From Hepsetus odoe (Eukaryota > Chordata > Actinopteri > Characiformes > Hepsetidae), in the NCBI GenBank assembly GCA_017165825.1, contig CM029372.1, positions 10,089,502-10,153,501 of the forward strand: DNA of 64,000 bases. Direction: 5' to 3'. A program made the position numbers and the translations under genes. The notes under the pieces were generated by a model. It made no database searches. It saw only the letters and a list, made by a program, of their open reading frames with translations, and was not told where the DNA came from. This document shows, piece after piece, positions 36,736-47,843 of this stretch (positions within the stretch are counted from its first letter, which is position 1; each line of letters begins with the position of its first letter).

Positions 36736-37977
36736 TCATGCTCCTCCTTCTTGTACAGGTTCCTCCCCTTCATATTCATAGTCCATCTCAGCTTGCTCAT
36801 ACTCTAACTCCGCACCGCCGTATCCCTCATACCCCTCACCCTCACAAATAATTAGCTCCTCCCTCTCATACTCCAGCCCCTCCTCCTCATATTCAAGCTC
36901 TGCTTCATCAAGTGCCACTGTAGGCCTTTCAGATTCCCCCTCCTCCTCTTTTCCCTGTAATCCCACCTCCTCCTCAGCTGGGGGTGCTGAAGGCACCATC
37001 CCGTTCGCTGCTCCTGTATCACTTGCTGCTGCCAGAGAGCTGCTACTCATCCTAAGTTTTTTAAGTATTCCTATAATGACTGGTGCAGCAGCCGCTGCTG
37101 CCGCCGCTTCCTCTGCTTCCCTTTGCGCTCTCTCCTTTGCTTCCTTTCTTCTTTCCCTGACCTGCAGGGCTTCTTCTGCCCCTTCCCCAACAATAAGCAC
37201 CTCCTCCCTGACCCGTGGCGGTCCCTTCACGGGATTATGGTCATAGGAGAAAAGCCGGAGTGCGGGAAGGTGAAACAGACTGGGGAACTCAGAGATACGG
37301 TTGCGGTCCAAGTCCAAGATCTCCAGCTGGTCCATCTTCAGGAGCACCCGAGGGAACTCCTCGAACCGGTTGCCGTAGAGCCAGAGCCCCCGTAGCGCCT
37401 CCATGCGCCACAGATCAGAAGGCAGGGTCCGTAGCCGGTTGTCCCCCATCTGAAGCGAGCGCAGGTGGGGCAGGTCATAAAGTTGCTTGGGGAAGCGCTG
37501 AAAGTAGTTGCTTTCCACCCAGAGGCAGCGCAGGCTCTGCAGGTTCCTAATATCCGGCGGCAGGCTCATCAGCCGATTGCTGCCAAGGTACAGGCGGGTG
37601 AGGTTGGCCAGCTGGCACACGGCCAGGGGTACGTCATCCATTTTGTTGAAGTCCAGTGCCAGGATGCGCAGGCCCTGCAGCTGTGAGATACCATCAGGCA
37701 ATGTTCGCAGGCGGTTCCCACACAAATACAGCTTCTCCAAATGCGCCAGGCCCAGAACTTGCTTGGGAAGGCGACGGAATTTGTAGTAGCTCAGGTCCAG
37801 CACAGGATCTCCACTTGCAAGCAGTTCGTCCACACCTAGCGGCAGCTCTTCCTCCACGGCCTCCTCTTCCTCCTCTTTTGCTTTTGACACTTTTTCCTCC
37901 TCCTCTCCGCCCTCTTTTTCCTTGTCTTTCTCCTCTCCTCCTTCGTCCTCGCCTTCCTTTCGAGAGGAGTTGCCCAT
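36736..37977 (-). CDS. lrrc10b: leucine-rich repeat-containing protein 10B
   Basis: One uninterrupted 413-codon frame. The N-terminus is very acidic (GEDEGGEEKDKEKEGGEEEE), followed from about residue 50 by the LRR block: LDLSYYKFRRLP, LEKLYLCGNRLRTLP, LRILALDFNKM, LTRLYLGSNRLMSLP, LRCLWVESNYF, LRSLQMGDNRLRTLP, LRGLWLYGNRFEEFP, LEILDLDRNRI. It closes with LFSYDHNPVKGPPRV and LIVGEGAEE, the known LRRC10/10B signature. The C-terminal part has an alanine run (nine of ten residues), then a Glu/Tyr-rich tail (ELEYEQAEMDYEYEGEE). The human protein is near 292 residues, so this one is much longer because of both tails. Known single-exon gene; function little known, related to the cardiac LRRC10 scaffold. 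The start chosen gives GGGGATGG; an internal start is possible because the acidic N-terminus is not conserved. Confidence 0.92.
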   Translation of the reverse strand: MGNSSRKEGEDEGGEEKDKEKEGGEEEEKVSKAKEEEEEAVEEELPLGVDELLASGDPVLDLSYYKFRRLPKQVLGLAHLEKLYLCGNRLRTLPDGISQLQGLRILALDFNKMDDVPLAVCQLANLTRLYLGSNRLMSLPPDIRNLQSLRCLWVESNYFQRFPKQLYDLPHLRSLQMGDNRLRTLPSDLWRMEALRGLWLYGNRFEEFPRVLLKMDQLEILDLDRNRISEFPSLFHLPALRLFSYDHNPVKGPPRVREEVLIVGEGAEEALQVRERRKEAKERAQREAEEAAAAAAAAPVIIGILKKLRMSSSSLAAASDTGAANGMVPSAPPAEEEVGLQGKEEEGESERPTVALDEAELEYEEEGLEYEREELIICEGEGYEGYGGAELEYEQAEMDYEYEGEEPVQEGGA

Positions 37978-38800
37978 CCCCTCCCTCGTGGTTCACAGTG
38001 TGTGGATGTATGAGGAGCCGTGGGCCGGACAGGGGGGTGTACGTCTGTGTCTCTCAGGACGGGAGGTCTGTGTGTGGAGATCTGTGGGGCTGCTTTGCCC
38101 CCTCTCGTCGAGCAGTCCCGTCCCAGCAGAGAGGGGTGCTGTGTGTGGACTCATGATGCCTCAGATGCAGGGCAACACTCAGTCCCAGGATGGCAGTGCC
38201 CGATGTCAGCAAACACACCGGCAGTAGTCACCCATCATAAATAAAGCGAGATCTCATTTAAAGCCTGTTGTAGAACATGTAGTAGTAATAGTAGTAGTAG
38301 TAGTAGTAGTAATAGTAATAATAGTAGTAATAGTTGTAGTAGTAGTAATAGTAGCTGTGGAGAGGAGACTCTTTTCTAATTTTGCCGGGGTGGGTGAAAA
38401 GGTGCTCCAGTGTTCAGCCAGCCGCTCCCAGGCTGGGGCTGTTGTCCAGTAGAGTGGTCAGAAGCCGATGGCCAGAGAAATGCTGGTGTGCTGGAACAGG
38501 CATCCATTGCTCACATCACACACACAAACTTCAGCTCTCGGTCGCTGCACTCTCTCTGCTGTCGACCGCGGCGGGTGAGGGGGTCCACAGCAGCCGTCCC
38601 GCTCCGTCCAGCCTGTGTGTGGACCGTCCGCTTGCTGTGAACGTTAGTCGGCAGAGAGAAGTCCGGTCCTAAACTTCCCGCGGAGCTGCTGGACGGCGGA
38701 GCAGCGCGTTTCTCGGCGGCGGTGCGAGTGAAGCGCTAGAGCTCCGCAGCTCTCCTCCCTAACAACCGGAAAAAGAGACACACAAGTGGATCACATGGGA
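37978..38800 (-). promoter_or_regulatory. lrrc10b: probable lrrc10b 5' UTR and CpG-rich promoter
   Basis: The region upstream of the lrrc10b start has a TAG trinucleotide tract at 38277-38352 and a GC- and CpG-rich block at about 38560-38740 (GTCGACCGCGGCGGGTGAGG, TCTCGGCGGCGGTGCGAG), the richest CpG area of the window. It is followed outward by a (GA)n tract at 38807-38847. No TATA box can be assigned with confidence. Confidence 0.5.
38277..38352. repeat. (TAG)n/(TAA)n trinucleotide tract
   Basis: Repeated AGT with AAT variants over about 75 bp in the presumed lrrc10b 5' flank. Confidence 0.9.

Positions 38801-38806
<6 letters not shown>

Positions 38807-38847
<41 letters not shown>
38807..38847. 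repeat. (GA)n microsatellite
   Basis: About 40 bp of GAGAGA. Confidence 0.95.
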
Positions 38848-38851
<4 letters not shown>

Positions 38852-41800
38852 CATTTTAAACCAGGATGACAAAGGAAATAGTGTGAGAATGAGCTAAATC
38901 ACACTTTACAGACCATCATCCTGTTGATCTGCGGACTCCATCATCAGTGTAGTTCATCACCTCACTCCTCTGCTCCTTTACTCCTCTGTTGGTTTCTCGG
39001 AAATCGGAGACGTTTTATTACCTTTTTAAGAGCCGATCGCATAGAAGAAAATGTGATAAATGCAGGATGTGGTCGGATATGAATAGGTTCTTGACATTCC
39101 CTGTCCCATGGAGAACTGAACGAACCCCATGTTGATGTCTCCAGCGGAGCAGAAACCAAGAAACGGCATGTTTTCGTGCAGACATGCAGCCGTGTGTCTC
39201 AACTTTACTGAGACTTCACTTCTCTCTCTGCTTCATTCTTGATTCTTATTAAAGCCACTATTACATCTGGTCACGTGTCAACATCTGCTCACACACCAGT
39301 GAGCCCAATGGAACTGATTTAATAGAACAGTTCCTTGATTTAAGGAAAAAGCAAGGTACTGTAAATAGTTTATATTCAAAATAAAATGACTGAATATTAC
39401 AGTTAATTGGAAACTGGAATATTTCAGTTAATTGTTTTTGTTTTGTTTGATCTTGGGCAACAAAAGTAACATTTCCAAGCCCAGCAGTTACACTCCAGTT
39501 AAATCAAAGATCACTTTCCAGTGTCATATTTTCAGTTTCAACACTCGTGGCTTTTGAGTCTTATAATATAATATAGAATGAATAATAATAATATATAATA
39601 TAATATGACATAATAATGAATCTCCCTTGATATGACCAGGAAGAGAAATACAAACATACATGCACACACATCAGTGAATACACCATTTCACTCAAACCAA
39701 ACACTTCATGGCTGGTTGTATTTTAGCAGATGGCTGGTGATCTCATATCTGAGACTGAAAATAAAAGTTCTGCCTTTCAGTCTGCCTGATAAAGGTCAGC
39801 TAAACACTTTAATATTTTTTGGAATATCTTATGATGTGGCCCAGTGAGGAAAAAATATCAATTCATCTTAAATTCAATCTGGAGAGGAAAAAAAAAGCTC
39901 TTAACTGTTTCAGGATCCATTTTTTCAAATGATATTTTTAAATACTTTCATTTTCAAAAATAAAATATCAAATAAAATATAGTGATTTAAGTTAGATAAC
40001 GATGTCAGTGTTGTTGAATAACATATAGTCCCTCTTTTCACCTCAAACAACCCCAGGAGAACATCCACCCCCTAGTGGTAATTAAATGCAATGAAAACAC
40101 ACACACACACACACACATTTCTTAGATTATTTATCTTAGTTTTTGTAAACCATAAAACCCCTTAAACTGTATTATTTCATTATGAATCTAACTATATTAA
40201 TAGTGGTGAATTAGTAACTACATTTGGCATTAAACTGCTAAGTAACCACTGTGAATTACTTAGTAGCTCATATGAATTGCCCAGTTACAATTATAAATGA
40301 CTTTGTAACAACTACAATACTTTGTAACTTATGTAATGCTTTCTGATGGTCCACCTGCTTTGAATTCACTCTGCCTTTAGACGCAATGTCTCATCTTCTG
40401 TTTAGGTCTGTGCTCTGGATCCAGATTTGGCCACTGCCTCCACCTGTGTGATCTCATGAGTTTTTTTAAACTCAGGTTCAGTAGCTGTGCTTTCAGCTGC
40501 ACTGCTTCAAATGACTTCACTGACTTTGGTCCTGACAACATCTAGTGCCTCTCTACCTGATCTTTATAAAAAAGCTTTGTGATCATTTAACACTTAAAAT
40601 GTCAAGTTTCTTTTTATCTGTATGTATTTAATCCCTGTCATCAAATAAATCCAAAATTTAATATTGGAATGTAACCAGATTCTTACTAAATCTTCCATAT
40701 ATGGGTCTATATATAGAGCCACACTTTACTTCCTCCTTCTAGGGACTATTGTTTATATAATCTTTAGCAATAGTTACAAAATAATGTGTAGTAATTGATC
40801 ATTTTGTACATAATAATAAGTAACTTAATAATAAGATGAGCTTAAGTGGTTTAAAGTTAGTTAATGGAATGCCATAATGTTTAATGTAAACACAACAATA
40901 TCTATGTTAAAATTTTGTTACCGTTTGATCTGAAGTCAGATTTAATTTTTTTAAGTATTTATATATTCATATATTTTTTTCTAAGCAAAAAATCTTCAAG
41001 TTTTGTTGTATGTTAGAAGAACAGTTTTGTATCAATGATTTTACACGCTTTCTTATGAAGTGAGTCCACTCTGAGAGCTCATTCATTGAATTTTTACACT
41101 AATAATTACTGTTAAAAATGTGGCCATAACATTTTTTCAGAACCTCCAGGCCTGACAGAGCAGTTTGTGGTATAACAGAAGTACAAAGATAAGCCTGGGT
41201 CAAAATGACCCAAGCTATGGACCTAAGGGTTAAACATTATTCCTTGTTTAACTGCCAGTGAAGAAGGAGATTAGCGAATGATGAGCTCATGAACAAGCTG
41301 TAGAACTGCAGTTCAGCTGCAGACCATGCACTGAGGGCATGCTGCTAATCTGAATACAGGTAATTAACATAATATAAACTCTACTCTAAAACCAAATGGA
41401 AAATGGTTAACATTTGCATTCAATTCCATTACTAACATTGCCACAGCCATGCCATTAGCATTCCACCACAGATTTCATACGCTGTCATCAGCAGAGAAAT
41501 GACGTCTGTCAATACAAAAGTGTCCGGTTACCATTAACGTTAATTGACAGCTGTTATAATGTTTATATATTTTTTTGTCACACACTTATAAAAGGCCATG
41601 CCATAAAATACTTATACTAAATACTTATCATAATAATTTTATTAATGAAATATATATATATAATTGTTATATTAGTGAATTTAAAAAAAAAGAACTTCAA
41701 CTCATGAACGCTAATAATATCAGAGGTTAAATGTGTACAGCTTGGTTATGCCACTGTAGCAAGATCGTATAAAGCATTTCTAGAAAGTGAGTTTTATTTG

Positions 41801-42660
41801 TGCTGCTGATCTGCCATAAAATGTGAACGTGCAACAAGAGCAAACATGATAACAATTTGATATAGATAGAGCATCAGAATTAAAAATGAAATATAGCTTT
41901 GAACAGGCCTGAAGTTACCCATGGTTGACGTGTATGGATGTTCAAGGACTGGTAAGCGCTGGTCTAGCACTAAGACATCTTAGGTATTCAGAGTTAGCCT
42001 AGTTTCTGAGGAGAGACCGAAGAAATGTCAAGGTTGGAAAACAGTGGGCAGTATTTACTGATGACATCACAGCAGTCACACTCATACCACCCTAAGTGAA
42101 CCAATGAAGCATCAACTGAGCACCAATCAGTTCTAGCCCATTTAAATGTTTGTGGTTTAGATGTCTACAAGCTGTTGGAAGAAAAATTGCTAAATGAATG
42201 AATGAATGAATTAATTAGTTAATCAATTAATTCATCATAAATACTCACTCACATTCCTTAGAAACATAACAGAAGAGGTCCACATGGTAAGTCTCTGATT
42301 ATTGCCCTGGTCACATCTAACATCTCTCAGGTTTCTGTTCAGCTTCTTGAAGTGTATTTTTAAATGAGCAATTGTGTATTTTTTTCCTAAACACAGACTT
42401 ACATGGGACTGACATACGAGGGATTTCAAGATCCTTGACAAAAAGAATAAAGCTATAATTCATAGAACATAACAATTAATAGTCTTGCATATTTACAGTA
42501 ATAACATCATTGTCTCAGTAAAATTTGTAACGTGAAACCCCAGTACCTTGGTGATGCAGAGGAATCAAAAGATGAAAAGTTTGTTTTAAAAATCTGCTTA
42601 ATTTCGTTATTTTCCACAAGGCGTATAAACTGAAGCCCACCTGAAGATGATACTTCATGA
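38848..42660. other. gene-free AT-rich stretch
   Basis: No exon or repeat family is recognised apart from a (CA)n run near 40098-40118 and short AT tracts. Short frames lack any sign of selection visible by eye. Confidence 0.55.
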
Positions 42661-42661
42661 A

Positions 42662-42842
42662 ACGGTGGTGGTAGTGGTCTAGTGGTAGGGTACTTGCCTA
42701 TGGGTTCGAATCCCACCTCTGGCACTACCACCACTGGGTCCCTGAGCAAGACCCTTAACCCTGAGTTGCTCCAGGGGGACTGTCCCTGTGATTAGGACAT
42801 GAAAGTTGCTCTGGATAAGTGCGTAAAGTGCCGTAAATGAAA
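42662..42842 (+). mobile_element. tRNA-derived SINE, family A
   Basis: GTGGTCTAGTGGTAGGGTAC (A box region), GGGTTCGAATCCCACCTC (B box), CCCTTAACCCTGAGTTGCTC, and CTCTGGATAAGTGCGTAAAG with a CGTAAATG tail. It is the best-preserved member of the family in the window. Confidence 0.9.
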
Positions 42843-44442
42843 CGCAGTGACATGAAACAAACTACCTAGAACACGCATAGCTGGCGTACAAAGAAAACTC
42901 CCTCCTTCTAGGTGCTGAGCACGTAGGACATAAGCACTGCCTTGAGATCTCTAGCTTTCTATGCTGTCTCAGGAAAATGACCATCATGTACCACTGTATG
43001 AAACCTGCAGGTGTTCAGAAGTTGATAAACTTATTTCAGGTGTTCCCCTTTTGCTCTTCACTGCTGGTTCTAACCTTATCTCAGCAGGCCTTCATGTAAT
43101 TACACAAACAGGCAGACAAACCATAATAGTTTCCCAGTCAAAGGCTTTGTGTTTGTTTTTTCCCAGCTCTGCAATATTCTGTCTTTCTATGATATCATTA
43201 AATTGATTAATCTATGTTTATTGTGGTAAATATTTGACTTTACAAGTTCTGTAGTTTCAACAGCACTGAGCAGTTATATCACATGATTTCATTTTCTGTC
43301 AGGTTGCCACTGTAAATAAGAAATGTGTTCTGAGTGCCTTGCCTGGTTAAAAAACAGCAACAATGTGGGAAACCATGGTCAAAAATAACCCTCACAAACA
43401 CACCAGCCATCATAATAGCTAGGGAGCTGCATATCTCTGCATTTTCATCAGATTCTAGTTTTAATAACTTTGTGTGTATTTGAACTGAAAGCCTTTTTTT
43501 TTTTTTGCAATTCAATAGAATGCACCATAAGACAACATAAGTGTTAAATGAAAAAAGCTCTCTCATAATAGTTTCCGACATCAAGAGTTCATCAAGAGAA
43601 AATGGCTTCAAAGACGAACCTGTTCCCCAGCGTAATGTATGGTGGTGGATCTCTGATGTTATAGAGCTAGTTTGCTTCCAGAGAAGTGGTTAGGTTGCAT
43701 GTCATTAAGGAAAACACCAGCATATTTTAGTTTGAAATCTCTTGGTAGTTTCTTGAGACTCTTAATGGAATCTCCCCAGATCCTGCACTGAGCTGGGCTC
43801 CCCAAAGTGGATCTTGCAAGGGCGTTTGATTTAGGCCTTCAGAAAGCTCTCCTCACGGAACTGATGGAACAAACATTTTGTACAGCTCCACATTTTCCTT
43901 TGAACGTCTTTTTTATGTACTTAGCCACCCACACATATTATTCTTCATCTCCCTTAGACAAAAAGTTGAGTAACTGTTGTATATAAACATGTTCCTTTAC
44001 ATGTGTTCACCTCATCCAGCACTGGGAGAGCAGACTCAGTCTTTTTATTTAGGCAAGGGGAGATTCACAAAGTTTCTCACAAAATTCTAAGCCCACACAT
44101 ATTTAATATTATGAACATAATAAGTTTCTTTATTTACATAATACATCGACATCAAGGAAAGACATCTGTCGTTTCATCATTAAATGAAGCTGATAAAGGA
44201 CAAGCACATTTTATAGTTTGTTTGCTTATCTTTAACGTGGAATATGAAGGCCAGTAAAGCTGTAGTGATCATACATTTATTAACTGCATATCAGGAATGT
44301 CCTATTTAGCTCTTAGAGGTTTATTGCTGTGGAAGGATTAGTTCCAACCTTAATCCAGTGCACTTCATTTTAGGTTTTCAATGCATTAAGAAAGAGAACG
44401 TCTCCTGATGTTATCAGTCAAGGTTCTGATGGGCGAATTAGA

Positions 44443-44590
44443 GACGGATTAGATGGCCTGCAACAGCATGAACTCTATAAGCAGGACTGTGATATATATA
44501 TCACAGTATATATATAAATTATATATGTATATATATAAATTACAGTCCTGCTCATAGAGTTCATGCTGTTGCAGGCCATCTCATCCGATT
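44443..44590. repeat. long inverted repeat (hairpin)
   Basis: The arm 44443-44490 (core GATGGCCTGCAACAGCATGA, then ACTCTATAAGCAGGACTGT) is the reverse complement of 44542-44590 with only a few differences. The 50-bp loop is made of TATATA and a short inner palindrome GTGATATATATATCAC. It does not look like a coding or tRNA-derived element; it may be a small MITE. Confidence 0.9.
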
Positions 44591-45559
44591 ACAATTTTAC
44601 GTATTATTATTATACTATACTATAGAGATAACTTGATAAATTAAGTGTTGTCCACATTGTTTGTATTTGAAATTTCTGTAAAAATGTTTGGTGTTTCGAC
44701 CTTTGCTAAAACTGTGTGATGTTTTTTAAAAATGAAAAACCAGAAGGTTTACTGGGGCTAAAGAACAGCCACTAGTTAGTTTCAGGTATTCAGGATGACT
44801 TTATGGTCACAGACACAAAGTTGTCCAAGCAGACCAAAAGGCTCAGAATGTGGCATGCAGTAAGGAGAGAAACAGGGAAAAGCTTAATTTTGCTGCTGTT
44901 CAAGAAATTAATTTGCCTTTGTTTATGAACAAACCGATGAACAAACCTATAGAAATTGTACAAAATAATGTAGAATAAATCGTTTCTCCATTAATTTTCA
45001 TTAAATTAAGAAATTCTTTGGACTGTGACGATAAGCAGATACAGTCTACCATAACTGAGGGAATGGACATGTGAAGCCGATTCTGGATCTAGCCATAACT
45101 GGAACAGTCTTTTGTCAACTTTTCCTTAGAAGAGTACCTTGGTCCTTCTCTCCTGTTTATCGACAGCAGTGCACGCTCTGACCAAAGAGCACATCCAATT
45201 GGCCACCTTTGCCTGCATTTAACGCAGCTCAATGACACCCTAGATGGAAACCTGATAGTTTTCATGGTTCCGATCTGCATGTCAAAACCAGGTTCTGCAG
45301 AACACAACAAGCAACTCATTGATAGCTTTAACAATAAAATAAATTCAATAACAAACACCAAAGAGCTATTCTTGAACTTACATTATTAGGGATCCTCTTC
45401 AAAACATCATTATTGTGTGTCTTTGTCCTATTTCATCTCTTCCATAAAAAGTTCCGAATATGTTCACCCAGATTTCCCAAAGAGTTAACATAGCAGTGAA
45501 ACTGACATTTGACATTGTGTCTTGTGTCTCCTGGTGTCTGTCTGTTGGTGCAGTATAAC

Positions 45560-45612
45560 ATAAGCATGTGCAATTTCCCCCTGGATCAATAAAGGTTTTC
45601 TGATCCTGATTC
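45560..45612 (+). mobile_element. LINE 3' end fragment
   Basis: TGCAATTTCCCCCTGGATCA followed by ATAAAGG and a short imperfect repeat of TCTGATCCTGA is the usual 3' end of a fish LINE. Confidence 0.6.
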
Positions 45613-46074
45613 TGATCACCTCCTGAACTTTTTTCATTTCTATCTCATTAACTGTACATCCACAAAACAAGCCTAGCAACTGCAACATCATTGCTAAAAG
45701 AAAATGGTAAAAATCCTATGAAGTGACAGAAGTCATCCTGTTTTAAAACATAGCAAGTGCTTCAGGACTTCATGCAGCAATGGAGGAGTTTACGATGTTG
45801 ATCATGCTGGGCTGAATATGAGCAGGTCATTTCCCTTGCCATCATCAACCTTCTGCAAACGTACATCGAGTTCATGAAGAGGTCGGCCTTTTATCTCCTT
45901 TTGAATGTTTGGAAAATTACACGTGTATTCATTTGCCCATTTCTTCATTCTTCATTTATATCCGACGGAACAATGTTTCTCAAAGTGAGGTTTAATGATG
46001 TATCACTTTGGGATTTTGTTATATTTTAAATAACATAACGTGGGTATAGACCTGTGCCACATTGCATCAATAAA

Positions 46075-46145
46075 TTCAATTCAATTTATTCTTGTATAGC
46101 GCCTTTTACAACACAGTTGCCCCAAGGCACTTTACATTGCATCAA
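46075..46145. mobile_element. short dispersed repeat fragment
   Basis: AATTCAATTTATTCTTGTAT, then AGCGCCTTTTACAACACAG and AAGGCACTTTACA, is a widespread fish repeat end. No coding content. Confidence 0.6.
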
Positions 46146-46929
46146 TAAATGGAGAGTCCATAACTCCAACCTGAGTCTACAACCACTGAACACATTCAGA
46201 AAAGTATAAATACTCCTGGTACAGTTGATCAAAGTTGATCCTTCCTGAATTTCACTTCTAAATCAACTTATTTGAACTAGATATGAGAACATATAGCTAT
46301 TAAAACAGAGATATTTATCAAACAGGTCTAACATTTGTGGATTTACAGTTTGGGGGACCTTCTCACACTGGAAGGGATCCCTGGCTGCTGCAGACACCCG
46401 TGATCCTTCACACAGACGTCCTCCACGTCACTAAAGCACCAACTCAGCATTTTGAAGACTTGTTCCCCTTCGGGGCAGCAGGGACAACTGATAACATGAC
46501 AAAGAGCCACATCACACCATATGCATGTACCAGTGTGAGGGAACACCACCACACACACGTGGAGGAGAGTGTGAGTCGATATGATCATATAGAAAAGAGG
46601 CCTTTCAGCAAGTTTGCAGTTTACACATTGATACACTTTTTCTCTGACATGCAAAAACGTGCATCACACACACTACACAGACCTGCACAGACTTCTGATT
46701 GAAAGAAATGAGGTATTATTTATTTATTTGTCATTAAGCATGGGAAATCTGGGTGACACATTTTTCAGTGGAAAAAAATGACACTCATGTTGAATGTAAG
46801 CCTAAGGGATACACTGCTGTCTCTTTGTCTCTCTCTCTTCTCACACACACACACACACACACACAAACAGATACAGTCCCACACATGCACACACACAACA
46901 TCAAAAGATTCACAAAGCCCAGCGGCTGA

Positions 46930-47000
46930 GAACGGGAGTGGATTGGTCCAGAGGTTGCCGAGCGCGGGCGCTGATTGGTCGAGAGGGGCTCGAATGATCG
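46930..47000 (+). promoter_or_regulatory. fads2: fads2 promoter with two inverted CCAAT boxes
   Basis: ATTGG (CCAAT on the minus strand) occurs at 46942-46946 and 46974-46978, 32 bases apart, in GATTGGTCC and GATTGGTCG, in a locally GC-rich area (CCGAGCGCGGGCGC). They lie about 200 bases before the donor of the non-coding first exon. Vertebrate fads2 promoters are known to use NF-Y (CCAAT) with SREBP; a clear SREBP site is not visible to me. Confidence 0.55.
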
Positions 47001-47114
47001 GTGTGGAACTCAGGAGAGTGCGCGCGCCCGTTAGAGTCCATGACTCCGAATATGAATGAGCGGCATCGAGGACATCACACACTCATCAGAGAGAGCAGGG
47101 AGGACACACACACC

Positions 47115-47153
<39 letters not shown>

Positions 47154-47211
47154 CGCAGGCTCGAGAGCAGGTTCATCAGCACTTGGAGGACAAACAGCCA
47201 TCACTGAACTG
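47000..47211 (+). other. fads2: fads2 non-coding first exon
   Basis: The stretch ends in CACTGAACTG|GTGAGT, a strong donor at 47211/47212, and follows the CCAAT-box region. It includes a (CA)n tract at about 47107-47150 and has no start codon in frame with the desaturase. The 5' border is not defined. It would splice to the acceptor CTGCTGTAG that ends at 47814. Confidence 0.5.
47107..47150. repeat. (CA)n tract in the fads2 first exon
   Basis: A CACACCCACC run followed by pure CA for about 30 bp. Confidence 0.9.
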
Positions 47212-47464
47212 GTGAGTTTCTGAAACCTCATTAAAAGCTTCATATTTGCAGAGATTAGCACAACAAAATGCACTTTTTAGTGTCTCTCTGCGATTGTACA
47301 CCATTTCAAACTAAGGTTTCTGATTGGTCTGTTTCCACTTGAGTTTATCAGCATTGTACACTAATAAAGCAAAAAAAAATATATATATATCATCATTCTC
47401 CTCATCACAGGAATCACACAGTGTGATCATCACACTGTCCCAGCAGTTTTCCTTTCTCTTTTTA

Positions 47465-47468
<4 letters not shown>

Positions 47469-47546
<78 letters not shown>

Positions 47547-47576
47547 CATATAAATAACATATATATATATATATAT
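47469..47576. repeat. (TA)n microsatellite in fads2 intron 1
   Basis: A TA run of about 75 bp, then ACATATAAATAACATA and a further short TA run. Confidence 0.95.
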
Positions 47577-47843
47577 AATTATCTTTTTTTTCTGCTGCAG
47601 GAGTCTGTTTTAACCATCCTCTTCATTTTCTTCCTGAAGAAGAGCAATGTTTGAAAAAAGGCCTCATAAATAAACTCAGATTTTATTACACTTGCTTATC
47701 TTAATTAAGAATGGAATAGAGCTGCCTGTTAACAGGAGGCAAAATCACACAGAAGGTACAGAACACTGGAACACAGAGATTAACTCCTGTGCTCCTCCTC
47801 CACCCCTGCTGTAGGACAGAGCCCACTGAGTGCTGGTGGACCA

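Larger units (their letters stand above)
42843..46070. other. gene-free stretch with a long hairpin
   Basis: No exon is recognised. The stretch holds the inverted repeat at 44443-44590 and a LINE 3' end at 45560-45612. Confidence 0.55.

Noticed and set aside
37656..38156. 166-codon frame on the plus strand opposite lrrc10b
   Set aside because: It is a shadow of the GC-rich, Glu-rich lrrc10b sequence (poly-P/L in reverse).
42662..42735. A possible tRNA gene from A- and B-box motifs
   Set aside because: The boxes belong to a SINE with a long non-tRNA tail and relatives elsewhere in the window; no cloverleaf with a good acceptor stem was seen.
46337..46702. 121-codon frame upstream of fads2
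   Set aside because: No splice context, no recognisable family and a competing reverse frame of similar length; probably chance.
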